In this document: positions 32,552 to 42,037 of the stretch, piece after piece
Layout: each line of letters starts with the position of its first letter
How positions within the stretch are numbered: position 1 is the first letter of the stretch
Source: Desulfuromonadaceae bacterium
Lineage (GTDB): Bacteria > Desulfobacterota > Desulfuromonadia > Geobacterales > Pseudopelobacteraceae
Assembly (NCBI GenBank): GCA_028681335.1
Contig: JAQUIT010000001.1
Coordinates: 186,001 to 250,000, forward strand
DNA length: 64,000 nt
Direction of reading: 5' to 3'
Program-made: the position numbers and the translations under genes
Notes under the pieces: generated by a model
Databases searched by the model: none
Told to the model about the DNA's origin: nothing
Seen by the model: the letters and a program-made list of their open reading frames with translations, nothing else

Positions 32552-35500
32552 ATGATTCTCTCAAATACCTCAATAAAACGCCCGATCTTTGCCACCGTAA
32601 TGATTCTGGCACTCGTTGTCCTCGGCATTTTCTCCTACCGTCGCCTATCGGTTGAAATGTTTCCGAACGTCGAATTTCCGATTGTTTCCGTTGTGACCAC
32701 GTATGCCGGTGCCTCGCCGGAAACTGTTGAAAGGGAAGTTTCAAAGCGTATTGAGGAAGCGGTCAACCAGATCGCCGGGGTGAAGCATGTCTTCTCAACT
32801 TCACGCGAAGGTGTCTCGACGGTTGTCATTGAATTCCGGCTGGAGGAGAAGGTCAACGATGCAGCTCAGGAGGTGCGGGCCAAAATCTCTTCCATACGAG
32901 GTGTCCTCCCTGACGCCATCGATGAACCGATTATCCAGAAACTGGATTTTAATGCGGCCCCAATTGCAGCCCTTGCCGTTGAATCAACAACGATGACGAC
33001 GCGTGAGCTGACGACACTGGTGGAGAAAAAGATCAAGAAGCGCTTTGAAAGCCTTAGCGGAGTGGGCAAGGTCGATATGGTGGGCGGACAGAAACGTGAG
33101 GTGACCATAAGTCTTGACCCCGCCAGGCTGGACGCCCTCAAGCTGGGAGTCAACGATATCGTCACCGGCATTCGCTCAGAAAACACCAACACGCCGCTGG
33201 GGCGCATCACCAAGGGAACTGCGGAGTACCCCCTTCGTATCGAAGGAAAGCCTGATCGCGCTGACCAGTATCGGGACATGACGATAGCACAGCGGGACGG
33301 CCGTCCAATCCGGCTTGGTGAAGTTGCACAGGTCGTCGACGGTATTGAAGAAAAACGCAAGTTGGCGCTGGTAAACGGCAAACCGGCCATCGGTCTGGAT
33401 ATCTATAAACAGTCAGGTGGCAACCAGGTCGAGCTTGTTGATACGGTAAAGAAGGTTATGAGTAAGGTGCAGAAGGAGCTGCCGCCGGGAGTGACGCTCT
33501 CTCTGGTGCGCGATGGCTCGATCATGACGCGCGAGTCGTTGGCCGACGTCAAGGAAACGTTGATAATCGGCGGCATTCTCACGGTGTTAATTGTCTTCTG
33601 TTTTATCAACTCCTGGCGCTCGACCGTCATTACCGGGGTGACATTGCCGATTTCGGTGATTTCATCTTTCATCATTATGAACGCCCTCGGTATGACGCTC
33701 AACGTTATGACCCTAATGGCTCTGTCACTGGCTATCGGCATGCTCATTGATGACGCCATCGTCGTGCGGGAGAATATTGTCCGTCATTTGGAGATGGGTA
33801 AAGATCATATGGAGGCGGCCAAATTCGGCACGTCCGAGATCGGACTGGCGGTCTTTGCCACCTCCATGTCGATTATTGCGGTATTCATTCCGGTGGCATT
33901 CATGAAGGGGATTGTCGGACGTTTTTTCTACCAGTTCGGTATCAGTGTCGCCTTTGCCGTGCTGGTATCGCTGTTTGTTTCATTCACGCTTGATCCGATG
34001 CTCTCTTCACGCTGGCATGACCCCTCAATTCACCTGCAGGGAAAACGCAGAGGAATAGCCCGCTATCTGGAGACATTCAATGCGTGGTTTGACCGGACGG
34101 CTGATAAATACCGGGGGGCCATCGCCTGGGCTCTCGACCACCGCAAAAGCGTCATGGCGCTTGCGCTTGCGTCATTCATTGCCGGGATTATGATATTTGG
34201 CTCTCTGGAGTCATCATTTATGGCTCCGGAAGATAAAGGAGAGTTTCAAATCTCCTTCAAAACTGCGCCTGACGCGTCCATAGCTGAAACTGAGAACCGC
34301 ATGTTGGCCGTGTTGGCAGCGGTAAAAGTGGCGCCGGAGGTTGCTCACACCTATGCAACGATTGGCGCCGGAGACAGTGGTACCGTGCGTGACGGCCTGC
34401 TGTACGTGAAACTCAAGGAGCGGAAAGAACGGCACAAGAATCAGTTTCTCCTGCAGCGGGAAGTCCGGGAGCGCTTGCAGAAAGTGGCGGGAATCACCTT
34501 TTCGATTGAGGAGGTTGGGCAGATAGGTGGTGCGCAGAAACCGCTCAACGTCAACCTTAAGGGGGATGATCTCACCGTTCTAAAGCAGCTTGGCGCACGT
34601 TTAAAAGAAGAGCTCTACAAGGTGCGCGGCATTGTCGATATATCGATGACACTGGAAAATGATATTCCTGAATACCGTCTGCGGGTTGATCGGGCTAAAG
34701 CGCTGTCGGCCGGGGTTGCCACTAGTGATATTGTTGCCGCAATCAGTCGCCTTGTCGGTGGAGAGGATATTTCAACCTATGACGACGAGGACGGCGACGC
34801 CGTCAACCTGAGGGTACGGCTTCCGGCTTCGCTGCGGCAGAATGCTGCTCAGATTCTTGATCTGAACGTGTCCGTTCCTGACGGCAGCGGCGGCGTCAAG
34901 CTGCTGCCGCTTTCAAGCCTGACCAGTACGGTTATCGCCGCTTCGCCTACGGAGATAAACCGCCGTGATCTGGCTCGTCAGGTTACCGTCAGTGCCAACC
35001 TTGACAGGCTGCCGGTCGGCACGGCGGCCAAGTATGTAGAGGCTGCATCCAAGAAGATCAATATGCCCCCCGGCTATTCAATTAACCTGTCGGGAGAGGC
35101 AGAGGACATGGCCGAATCGTTTGGTTACATGGGTGAATCGCTGTTGTTGGCGGTGCTCTTCGTCTACCTGATTCTGGCGGCCCAGTTTGAATCGTTTTTC
35201 GAACCGCTCGCCATCATGCTCTCCCTACCGCTCTCCATCGTCGGTATGGCCGGTATGCTCAAGCTGACCGGAGATACGATCAATATTATGTCACTGATCG
35301 GCCTGATCATGTTGATGGGCTTGGTGACCAAGAACGCCATCCTGCTCGTTGATTATGCTAAGGTCCTGCAACGGCGTGATGGTCTGGCACGACGGGAAGC
35401 GGTAATTCAGGCCGGGCGTACCCGGCTGCGGCCGATCATCATGACAACGCTGGCAATGATCTTCGGCATGATGCCGTTGTTTCTTGCTCTTGGTGCCGGT

Positions 35501-35650
35501 GCCGAGGGACGTGCACCGATGGCCCGCGCCGTGGTTGGCGGTCTGTTGACGTCAACCCTGTTGACACTGCTGGTAGTGCCGGTCATGTACACGCTGATGG
35601 ATGACCTGGCACAATGGCTGAAACGGAGATGGCGTGGAAATCACGTCTGA
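32552..35650 (+). CDS. RND efflux pump inner-membrane subunit (AcrB/MdtB-like)
   Basis: The 1032-residue polytopic transporter has the RND layout: TM1 (about 10-32), a large periplasmic loop, TM2-6 with the proton-relay motif GMLIDDAIVVREN, a second loop and TM8-12 (ILAAQFESFFEPLAIMLSLPLSIVG; LVTKNAILLVDYAK). It exports hydrophobic compounds with proton energy in exchange. It follows the adaptor after 25 bases and overlaps the pabB fusion by 17 bases. Confidence 0.92.
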   Translation: MILSNTSIKRPIFATVMILALVVLGIFSYRRLSVEMFPNVEFPIVSVVTTYAGASPETVEREVSKRIEEAVNQIAGVKHVFSTSREGVSTVVIEFRLEEKVNDAAQEVRAKISSIRGVLPDAIDEPIIQKLDFNAAPIAALAVESTTMTTRELTTLVEKKIKKRFESLSGVGKVDMVGGQKREVTISLDPARLDALKLGVNDIVTGIRSENTNTPLGRITKGTAEYPLRIEGKPDRADQYRDMTIAQRDGRPIRLGEVAQVVDGIEEKRKLALVNGKPAIGLDIYKQSGGNQVELVDTVKKVMSKVQKELPPGVTLSLVRDGSIMTRESLADVKETLIIGGILTVLIVFCFINSWRSTVITGVTLPISVISSFIIMNALGMTLNVMTLMALSLAIGMLIDDAIVVRENIVRHLEMGKDHMEAAKFGTSEIGLAVFATSMSIIAVFIPVAFMKGIVGRFFYQFGISVAFAVLVSLFVSFTLDPMLSSRWHDPSIHLQGKRRGIARYLETFNAWFDRTADKYRGAIAWALDHRKSVMALALASFIAGIMIFGSLESSFMAPEDKGEFQISFKTAPDASIAETENRMLAVLAAVKVAPEVAHTYATIGAGDSGTVRDGLLYVKLKERKERHKNQFLLQREVRERLQKVAGITFSIEEVGQIGGAQKPLNVNLKGDDLTVLKQLGARLKEELYKVRGIVDISMTLENDIPEYRLRVDRAKALSAGVATSDIVAAISRLVGGEDISTYDDEDGDAVNLRVRLPASLRQNAAQILDLNVSVPDGSGGVKLLPLSSLTSTVIAASPTEINRRDLARQVTVSANLDRLPVGTAAKYVEAASKKINMPPGYSINLSGEAEDMAESFGYMGESLLLAVLFVYLILAAQFESFFEPLAIMLSLPLSIVGMAGMLKLTGDTINIMSLIGLIMLMGLVTKNAILLVDYAKVLQRRDGLARREAVIQAGRTRLRPIIMTTLAMIFGMMPLFLALGAGAEGRAPMARAVVGGLLTSTLLTLLVVPVMYTLMDDLAQWLKRRWRGNHV

Positions 35651-37385
35651 CTCTCCCACGATTCGACTTGACTCGTTTGGCGCTGGCTGTTTTGCCTCTT
35701 CCTGGCGTTTCGACGGTTATGTCAAAACGGTTGTTGCCGAACAGCCCGCTGAGGTAGTCCAAGCTCTTAAACAGGTCGAGCAGGCTGCAGCGTCCGGCCT
35801 GTACGCAGCCGGTTTTGTGGCCTACGAAGCTGGCTCCGCACTTAATCCCGATTTGTCATCTCTTCCATCAACGGAGGGGCTCCCGCTCGTCTGGTTTGCT
35901 ATCTTTTGCGAACGATATGCGGCTGATGCCGCTGCTGCGCTTTCGGACTCGGTTACCACTGTTACGCTAGAACCTCTCAAAAGTGCCGAAGAGTATGGTG
36001 AAGATATCAGCCGCATCCGCGACTACGTAGCCGGTGGCGACTGTTATCAGGTTAATCACACATTTCCTCTAAAAGGCACGTTTAGTGGGGATCTGCTTGA
36101 GTTGTACAAGCGTATCGGCTCTGCGCAGAGGGCCTGTTTTTGCTCTTTTTTCGACATTGGCCGTTACGCCATTCTGTCGGCTTCACCGGAGCTGTTCTTT
36201 TCCCTGAAGAATGGTGTTATTACCACTCGTCCGATGAAGGGAACTGCCCGTCGTGGCCGCTGGGTTGAAGAAGATCTGGCTGCAATCGAGCAACTTCGGG
36301 GCAGCTCCAAGGAAAAAGCTGAAAACCTGATGATCGTAGACCTGTTGCGCAATGACCTTGGGGTTGTGGCCGAGACCGGTTCAGTGTCGGTTGATGAGCT
36401 GTTCGAGGTGGAAACGTATCCGACCGTACACCAGATGACCTCAACCATATCCGCAAAGCTCCGTTCCGGTACCGGTCTTGCGGATGTGTTCAGGGCCCTG
36501 TTTCCGTGCGGTTCAGTGACCGGGGCCCCCAAACGGCGTAGTATGGAGATAATCACGGAGCTCGAAAAAGTGCCGCGTGGTTTATATTGCGGGGCAATCG
36601 GATGCGTGGCTCCCGGCGGTGAAGCAATTTTTTCGGTAGCGATACGCACGCTGCTCGTTGATAGGCATGCCGGCAGTTTGGCGATGGGCGTCGGTAGCGC
36701 GGTTACCTGGGATTCGGATGTGTTATCAGAATATGCCGAATGTCTGACTAAGGGGGCGTTCGTCAATCAGCAGGGGAATGATTTCAGTTTGATTGAAAGC
36801 TTGCGGCTGGAGAATGGCTCCTATTCACATCTGGACAGGCATGTGGCCCGATTGGCGGCTTCGGCGGCACACTTTGGCTTCTGCTGTGATCAGCGTAAGA
36901 TACGGCAGATACTGTCGGCTCATGCTGCCGAAACAGGTGGTGTCCGGAAGGTGCGCCTTCTCCTGTCGGCGGATGGTCGTGTTGACGTCTCTTCGGAGCC
37001 GTTGCCTGATAACCCTGCTGAACTGCGTGCCGCCGTCAGTGATTTTCGTGTGGATTCTTGCGATGTCATGCGCTACCACAAGACCACTCGTCGTGAATTG
37101 CTCGACAGTGCCAGACTGGCGAGACCCGACTGCGATGAGGTGCTGTTGCTTAATGAACATGGACAGGTGACGGAGGGGAGCTACCATACCCTGGTGTTGA
37201 AACTCGATGGGCAGTTACTGACACCGCCGCTCACCTGCGGGCTGCTGCCTGGAGTGCTTCGCGGTGAACTTCTTGAGCGGAGCGTCATTACTGAGCGGAT
37301 CCTGTACCCTCACGACCTTGAAAGCGCTGACGAGCAATGGCTTATAAATTCGGTGCGAGGCTGGCGGCGTTGTATCGTTATTTGA
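35634..37385 (+). CDS. pabB: Fused aminodeoxychorismate synthase component I / aminodeoxychorismate lyase (PabB-PabC)
   Basis: The 583-residue protein has a PabB chorismate-binding domain (about 70-375: GDCYQVNHTFPLKG, ASPELFFSL, TRPMKGTARRG, FPCGSVTGAPKRRSMEII). It is joined to a PLP-dependent lyase domain (about 385-583: YHKTTRRELLDSAR, TEGSYHTLVLKL, LLPGVLRGELL). Together the two give p-aminobenzoate for folate. The lyase part has THTL-like variation where many PabC proteins have Asn after TEGS. The GTG 35634 start follows GGAG and lies inside the end of the pump gene. It has an odd operon partner: efflux genes on both sides. Confidence 0.88.
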   Translation: MEITSDSPTIRLDSFGAGCFASSWRFDGYVKTVVAEQPAEVVQALKQVEQAAASGLYAAGFVAYEAGSALNPDLSSLPSTEGLPLVWFAIFCERYAADAAAALSDSVTTVTLEPLKSAEEYGEDISRIRDYVAGGDCYQVNHTFPLKGTFSGDLLELYKRIGSAQRACFCSFFDIGRYAILSASPELFFSLKNGVITTRPMKGTARRGRWVEEDLAAIEQLRGSSKEKAENLMIVDLLRNDLGVVAETGSVSVDELFEVETYPTVHQMTSTISAKLRSGTGLADVFRALFPCGSVTGAPKRRSMEIITELEKVPRGLYCGAIGCVAPGGEAIFSVAIRTLLVDRHAGSLAMGVGSAVTWDSDVLSEYAECLTKGAFVNQQGNDFSLIESLRLENGSYSHLDRHVARLAASAAHFGFCCDQRKIRQILSAHAAETGGVRKVRLLLSADGRVDVSSEPLPDNPAELRAAVSDFRVDSCDVMRYHKTTRRELLDSARLARPDCDEVLLLNEHGQVTEGSYHTLVLKLDGQLLTPPLTCGLLPGVLRGELLERSVITERILYPHDLESADEQWLINSVRGWRRCIVI

Positions 37386-37401
37386 AAGGGGAAATGGTGA
37401 A

Positions 37402-38700
37402 ATGAAAATTGCATTGATACTTCTACTGGTGATCCTGCCTACGGTTTGTGCTGCTGAAACACGCTTGCTGACACTTGACCAGGCGATCGCTATTGCGATG
37501 GATAAAAACCGTGACATCGAAAAAGCGCGTGAGTATGCACAGTATGTACAGGGTAAGTATGTCGAGGAACGTGCTGCAGCGCTGCCGCAACTGCAGCTTA
37601 ACGGCACCGTGCTGCTTTCAAAGGATGAAACCCAGATAACCTCCGGTGCTGCCGCTCAGCAACAGTTTGGGCGCACGGTTGATCTGACGGTATCCCAGCC
37701 GCTCTATACCTGGGGCAAACTAAACGCTGCCATCAGGGCGGCCGAAGTTGGTCTGAAAACCGCTGATGAACAACTGCGTCTGTACCGCCAGGCAGCCTAT
37801 CGCGATGTTGTGGCCGCCTATCTCGATGTGCAGCTGGCAAGAGAATTGAGCCGGCTGGCTGTAGAAAACAGGTCGCAAAAACAGCGTCATCTGGATGAAG
37901 CCACCCGCAAGTTCACTGCCGGGGTTGCTACGGATTATGATGTCCTTGCGGCTGAAGTGGCAGCTCAAAACACGCAGCCGGAAGTTATCCGCTCCGAGAA
38001 CAGTATTCGTATGGCCCGTGAGCAGCTTCGATTTCTGCTCGCCAGCGGCGTACAGGATGTTGATGTGGTCGGGACGCTGGAAACTCCTGCCGTTGCTCGC
38101 CCTCTGCCGGCTAGCTATGACGAGGCGGTGAAGATAGCCAGTGAGCGTCGTCCAGAACTAAAAGACCTGCGCTTGCGCATAGGAATTTACAATGAACTGG
38201 TGACGATTGCCGGCACTGACAACAAGCCGCGCCTTGACATGAAGGGTGGCGTTGGGTGGCATTGGGCCAGCGCGGATAACCCCGGTCCTGCGTGGGATGT
38301 CAATGGTGCGGCCTGGAATGTTGGTGTTTATCTGTCGTTCCCGTTCTTTGACGGTTTTCGTACCAGCGGCCGGGTTACTCAGGCCAGAAGCGATCTGCGC
38401 ACAAAACAGATTGAAGAGACGAAGCTTCTTGATTCGATCTCCCTCGAAGTTCGCCAGGCAGAGTTCTCATACCTTGAAGCTACTGAAATACTCAAGGCTC
38501 TTTCCGGTACGGTTAAGCAGGCAGAGCGTCTGGTTCAGATGGCGGAAAAAGGGTATGAGTTCGGAGTCAAGATAAGGCTCGAGGTTGATGATGCTCAGGT
38601 TAATCTGTTGCAGGCCAGGAGCAACATGGCGAGGGCAGAGCGTGACATCCGCGTGGCGCTGGTTAATTATCTCTGGTCCATGGGGGTGGCAGGGGAGTAA
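37402..38700 (+). CDS. TolC-family outer-membrane efflux channel
   Basis: The 432-residue protein has a signal peptide (cut after VCAAE region, about residue 18). Two OEP repeats of long helices and strands follow (LTLDQAIAIAMDKNRDIEKAREYAQ...; YDEAVKIASERRPELKDLRLRIG...). It forms a trimeric channel-tunnel for an efflux pump, most likely the RND pair encoded upstream. Start ATG 37402 follows AAGGGGAAATGG; 16 bases separate it from pabBC. Confidence 0.9.
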   Translation: MKIALILLLVILPTVCAAETRLLTLDQAIAIAMDKNRDIEKAREYAQYVQGKYVEERAAALPQLQLNGTVLLSKDETQITSGAAAQQQFGRTVDLTVSQPLYTWGKLNAAIRAAEVGLKTADEQLRLYRQAAYRDVVAAYLDVQLARELSRLAVENRSQKQRHLDEATRKFTAGVATDYDVLAAEVAAQNTQPEVIRSENSIRMAREQLRFLLASGVQDVDVVGTLETPAVARPLPASYDEAVKIASERRPELKDLRLRIGIYNELVTIAGTDNKPRLDMKGGVGWHWASADNPGPAWDVNGAAWNVGVYLSFPFFDGFRTSGRVTQARSDLRTKQIEETKLLDSISLEVRQAEFSYLEATEILKALSGTVKQAERLVQMAEKGYEFGVKIRLEVDDAQVNLLQARSNMARAERDIRVALVNYLWSMGVAGE

Positions 38701-38715
38701 AGACGGGTGTAACTT

Positions 38716-38746
38716 TTGATAATATATACAGATAAGTGTCTATAAT
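38716..38746 (+). promoter_or_regulatory. Probable sigma-70 promoter before the PfkB gene
   Basis: TTGATA (38716-38721) and TATAAT (38741-38746) are separated by 19 bases, longer than ideal. A perfect 6-base inverted repeat, GACTCA-tgt-TGAGTC, follows at 38753-38767, near the expected start of transcription. Confidence 0.45.
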
Positions 38747-38752
38747 CCTTTT

Positions 38753-38767
38753 GACTCATGTTGAGTC
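38753..38767. promoter_or_regulatory. Palindrome GACTCA-N3-TGAGTC, possible operator
   Basis: Perfect 6-base arms with a 3-base centre lie directly after the proposed -10 box and 41 bases before the PfkB start codon. It could be a repressor site; nothing else supports this. Confidence 0.35.
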
Positions 38768-38807
38768 GCGTGGTACTTTGCGGAATATTTTCTATCTGGA
38801 GTAATCT

Positions 38808-39722
38808 ATGAGTATTGTTGTTGTCGGTACTGTAGCGTTCGACACTATTGAAACCCCTTTTGGCAGGGGAGATAACGTTCTGGGCGGGTCGGCCACCTAT
38901 TTTTCAACTTCGGCCAGTTTTTTTACCGATGTATCACTGGTTGCCGTTGTTGGAGAAGACTTTCCCGAAGAGCATATCAGCTTTCTGCAGGGTCGCAACA
39001 TAGATACGAGCGGTTTGCAGCGCCTTCCCGGCAAGACTTTTCACTGGAGTGGTCGCTACGGGTATGATCTGAATGAAGCTCAGACTCTTGACACCCAGCT
39101 TAACGTGCTCATGGATTTCCAGCCGGAGCTGCCGGAATCCTATCGGGACGCTGACTATCTTTTTCTTGCCAACATCGACCCTGACCTGCAGTTAAAGGTG
39201 CTGGAACAGGTGAGGAAGCCTAAGCTTGTTGCCTGCGACACAATGAATTTCTGGATCTCTTCCAAACCGGAAACTCTGAAGAAAGTACTTCAGAAGGTTG
39301 ATATCGTTATCATCAACGAAGGTGAAGCGCGCCAGTTTACCGGAGAGGCCAATCTGATCAAGGCCGCTCGTCAGATCATCGCCCTCGGCTGCAAGCGACT
39401 GGTCATCAAGCGGGGAGAGTACGGTGTCTTGATGTTTACCGCCGAAACGGTTTTTGCTGCACCCGCCTATCCACTGGAGGAGGTGTTCGATCCGACCGGT
39501 GCGGGAGATACATTTGCCGGTGGTTTCATGGGGTATCTGGCAAATACTGGAGATCTCTCAGAGGAGGGGCTGCGCCAGGCGATCGTCTTTGGCAGTGTCA
39601 TGGCCTCCTTTAACGTAGAAGATTTCAGCCTCAACCGTATGAAACGACTCGAGTATAAAGAGATTCAATCCCGTTTCGGCAGTTTCAAGGCGCTGACAAG
39701 TTTCAAGGATATTTCTTTTTGA
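38808..39722 (+). CDS. PfkB-family carbohydrate/nucleoside kinase
   Basis: The 304-residue ribokinase-fold kinase has an N-terminal GGSATYFSTSA substrate loop. The C-terminal signature DPTGAGDTFAGGFMGYL contains the catalytic Asp and anion hole. The substrate (sugar or nucleoside) cannot be told. The start ATG 38808 follows CTGGAG. It is first in a run with a TPR lipoprotein and a RodZ-like gene, whose start codons are close together. Confidence 0.88.
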   Translation: MSIVVVGTVAFDTIETPFGRGDNVLGGSATYFSTSASFFTDVSLVAVVGEDFPEEHISFLQGRNIDTSGLQRLPGKTFHWSGRYGYDLNEAQTLDTQLNVLMDFQPELPESYRDADYLFLANIDPDLQLKVLEQVRKPKLVACDTMNFWISSKPETLKKVLQKVDIVIINEGEARQFTGEANLIKAARQIIALGCKRLVIKRGEYGVLMFTAETVFAAPAYPLEEVFDPTGAGDTFAGGFMGYLANTGDLSEEGLRQAIVFGSVMASFNVEDFSLNRMKRLEYKEIQSRFGSFKALTSFKDISF

Positions 39723-39783
39723 TGGAGATGTGTTGCTTGGCAAGGCAGCGCTTATCCTGTTTGTCAGGGTAAGGGACATACAT

Positions 39784-40548
39784 ATGATGAAAAGTCTTTT
39801 CAAAGGTATAACTGTAATACTTCTGCTCCTGACTGTTTCCGGCTGTGTCTCCCGCGGGGGGCAGAGTAATTTTGAGCCGAATCCAGCGTCCTACCATTAC
39901 CAGATGGGACTCTCCTATCTGGGAGAGCGCAATTATACCTCTGCACTGTTTGAACTGACTGAGGCCGAGAAGCTTGACCATGATAACCCGGATGTCCTCT
40001 ATAATCTGGGCAAAGCCCTTGTCGGGAAAAGGCGGCCGGACCTTGCTGAAGTAAAATTTCAGAGAGCAATTCTTTTGAAACCCGCATTCTCCACAGCCCG
40101 CAACGATCTTGGGGTTGCATACCTCGATATGCAACGCTGGGATAGCGCCATTCAGCAGTTCAAAATTGTCAAGGACGACCTTTTTTACGATAATACTGAA
40201 AATGCTTCTATTAATCTGGGGCTGGCTTATCTGGGAAAAGGCGATTACGCCAAGGCATTGGCTGAGCTGCAGGCGGTAGCGGCCATGAACCCGCGGAACC
40301 CTGTTGTGAAGCTTTGTTTGGGGCGTGTCTGGTTCGCGATGGACAAGAGCGAACAGGCGCTTGCCGAATATACCAAGGCGCTTGAGATTTATAGTGATTA
40401 TGGTGCGGCCCACTTTTATATGGGGCAGGTGCTGCTCAAGTTGAATAGGATTGATGCTGCCCGTGTCTCATTCAAAGAGGCGGTACGGCTCATTCCTGAT
40501 AGCGAACAGGGACGTGCTGCCCTTGGATATCTGGATCTTATCAAGTGA
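39784..40548 (+). CDS. TPR lipoprotein (PilF/NlpI-like)
   Basis: The protein has 254 residues from ATG 39784 behind AAGGG (the track starts at 39730). A signal peptide with lipobox VSGCVS is followed by five or so TPR repeats (YQMGLSYLGERNYTSALFELTEAEKLDHDNPDVLYNLGKALVGK...). It is likely anchored in the outer or inner membrane facing the periplasm. PilF-like pilotins have this build; whether it helps a secretin here is unknown. Its stop overlaps the next GTG start. Confidence 0.78.
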   Translation: MMKSLFKGITVILLLLTVSGCVSRGGQSNFEPNPASYHYQMGLSYLGERNYTSALFELTEAEKLDHDNPDVLYNLGKALVGKRRPDLAEVKFQRAILLKPAFSTARNDLGVAYLDMQRWDSAIQQFKIVKDDLFYDNTENASINLGLAYLGKGDYAKALAELQAVAAMNPRNPVVKLCLGRVWFAMDKSEQALAEYTKALEIYSDYGAAHFYMGQVLLKLNRIDAARVSFKEAVRLIPDSEQGRAALGYLDLIK

Positions 40549-41429
40549 GTGAGGATAGTGTGTCAGATCCCGTTTGTTCTCCGACTGAAACCACCAGTAG
40601 TTCGCCTGGAGCGGTTCTTCGCCGTTGCAGGGAGTTCCACGGGTTTACGCTTGAGGAAGCCTCGGAAACCACAAAAATCGGTGTTTCTTATCTGCGGTCG
40701 CTTGAAAACGACCAAGTCCGTGAATTTGCCAATCAGGCATATCTAAAGGGCTTTCTTCGTATATACGCCAGCTACCTAGGGCTAAATTTTGATGATATAG
40801 CGCCGATGTATGACAAGCTCGTGGGCGTTCCGGTTGAAAAAACGGAGCTTGCGCGTCCACACTCAACTTCCCCGCGTCCACCACGCCGATTTGCACTCCT
40901 TAAAAAAATGTTGTTCCCGCTCTTTTTACTGACAGTTATTCTGATTACGGCAACCTTTTTTAAACAGGCCCCGGCTCCGCCGGTCATCCCTCAGCCGCAA
41001 CCTGTTGTAATTGTTCCGCCGCCTCGCGAAAACGTGGCGGTTCAGCAGGTCCAAAGTTCCGTACGAATCAAAAAAGTAGAGAAGAGTATTCCACCGCCTA
41101 AGGCAGAAGTACCCCCTGCAGAACCTTCCGAAACGGAAAAAACAGCGACAGTACAGCAACGACCGGCTGAACGGCCCAAGGGGTTTATTCTGAAGATCAG
41201 GGTTACGCAAAACGGGGCTTTGACCGCAAATGTTGACGATTCCGGCCCGCAAAAATATGAGCTTAACGTCGGGGATGTTATCGAGTGGAAGGCAGAAAAA
41301 AATGTCACACTGGATCTGAGCAACGCCGGTGGAGTTGATGTGGAACTAAACGGCAAGCCTTACAAACCGCTTGGACCATCTGGAAAACCGGCTTATGTCG
41401 AGCTTGATGCCAGTGGTGCAAAAGAGTAA
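40545..41429 (+). CDS. RodZ-like transmembrane HTH protein
   Basis: The 294-residue protein has an N-terminal HTH_25 domain (about 22-90, LRRCREFHGFTLEEASETTKIGVSYLRSLENDQ) and a basic patch. One membrane segment (about 123-142), a Pro/Glu linker, and a C-terminal DUF4115 beta domain (about 210-292) follow. This is the RodZ architecture, which ties MreB to the envelope in rod-shaped cells. The GTG start overlaps the TPR gene stop. Confidence 0.82.
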   Translation: MSEDSVSDPVCSPTETTSSSPGAVLRRCREFHGFTLEEASETTKIGVSYLRSLENDQVREFANQAYLKGFLRIYASYLGLNFDDIAPMYDKLVGVPVEKTELARPHSTSPRPPRRFALLKKMLFPLFLLTVILITATFFKQAPAPPVIPQPQPVVIVPPPRENVAVQQVQSSVRIKKVEKSIPPPKAEVPPAEPSETEKTATVQQRPAERPKGFILKIRVTQNGALTANVDDSGPQKYELNVGDVIEWKAEKNVTLDLSNAGGVDVELNGKPYKPLGPSGKPAYVELDASGAKE

Positions 41430-41492
41430 TCCCGCGACACTTCCCCGTTCCTGCTGATTAATCTACAAAACACAAACAAAAAAATCATGGTC

Positions 41493-41520
41493 TTGACAGT
41501 CCTGCGCTCCATGCTAGACT
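41493..41520 (+). promoter_or_regulatory. Sigma-70 promoter upstream of the response regulator
   Basis: A perfect TTGACA (41493-41498), a 16-base spacer and TAGACT (41515-41520) put the start of transcription near 41527, about 26 bases before the GTG at 41553. Confidence 0.65.
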
Positions 41521-41552
41521 TTCTGTACTTATAGCTATGCAGGAGAACCACT

Positions 41553-41927
41553 GTGGAACAGGGATGCAAAAGAATACTGGTTGTGGACGATGAGGAAAAC
41601 GCCCGGGTGGCTCTTTCCAAAATTCTTGCCCATGATGGCTATGAAGTATCGGCCGTCAGGAATGGGGTGGAGGCCCTCAATTATCTGCGCAGTAAAGATG
41701 TCGAACTGATAATTACCGATCTGAATATGCCGGAAATGAACGGAATGATGTTTTTGCGTGAGCTGAATCGCAGCCACCCAGCCAGTAATGTTATAATGGT
41801 CACCGCTTATGGTGAAGTTGAGTCATATCTTGAAGCTATGACACTGGGCGCTTTTGAATATATTAATAAACCGGTCAAATATGACGATCTCAAAAAAGTC
41901 ATCGACAAGATCTTCAGAACCAACTGA
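41553..41927 (+). CDS. Single-domain response regulator
   Basis: The 124-residue receiver has the acidic pair VVDDEEN, the phospho-acceptor in ITDLNMPEMNG, the Thr of VTAYG and the Lys of NKPVK. It has no output domain. GTG start behind AGGAGAA, with its own promoter. It is probably part of a phosphorelay with the receiver-kinase at 42.5 kb, judged by proximity only. Confidence 0.85.
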   Translation: MEQGCKRILVVDDEENARVALSKILAHDGYEVSAVRNGVEALNYLRSKDVELIITDLNMPEMNGMMFLRELNRSHPASNVIMVTAYGEVESYLEAMTLGAFEYINKPVKYDDLKKVIDKIFRTN

Positions 41928-41940
41928 CCTGTTGGTTGTA

Positions 41941-41968
41941 TTGATAACGGTTGTAATTACATTATGCA
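41941..41968 (+). promoter_or_regulatory. Possible promoter before uspA
   Basis: TTGATA (41941-41946), 16 bases, then TATGCA (41963-41968). Immediately downstream is a GTGC-ACGTG-GCAC repeat. The -10 match is moderate. Confidence 0.4.
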
Positions 41969-42037
41969 CGTGCACGTGGCACCTAAAAAACAGATAACGC
42001 AGCAGTCCTGATTTTACAGCCTATGGGGAGGCCTCCT

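Noticed and set aside
38767-38786. Sigma-54 promoter before the PfkB gene (TGGTAC...TTGCGG)
   Set aside because: GG and GC are only 6 bases apart rather than 10.
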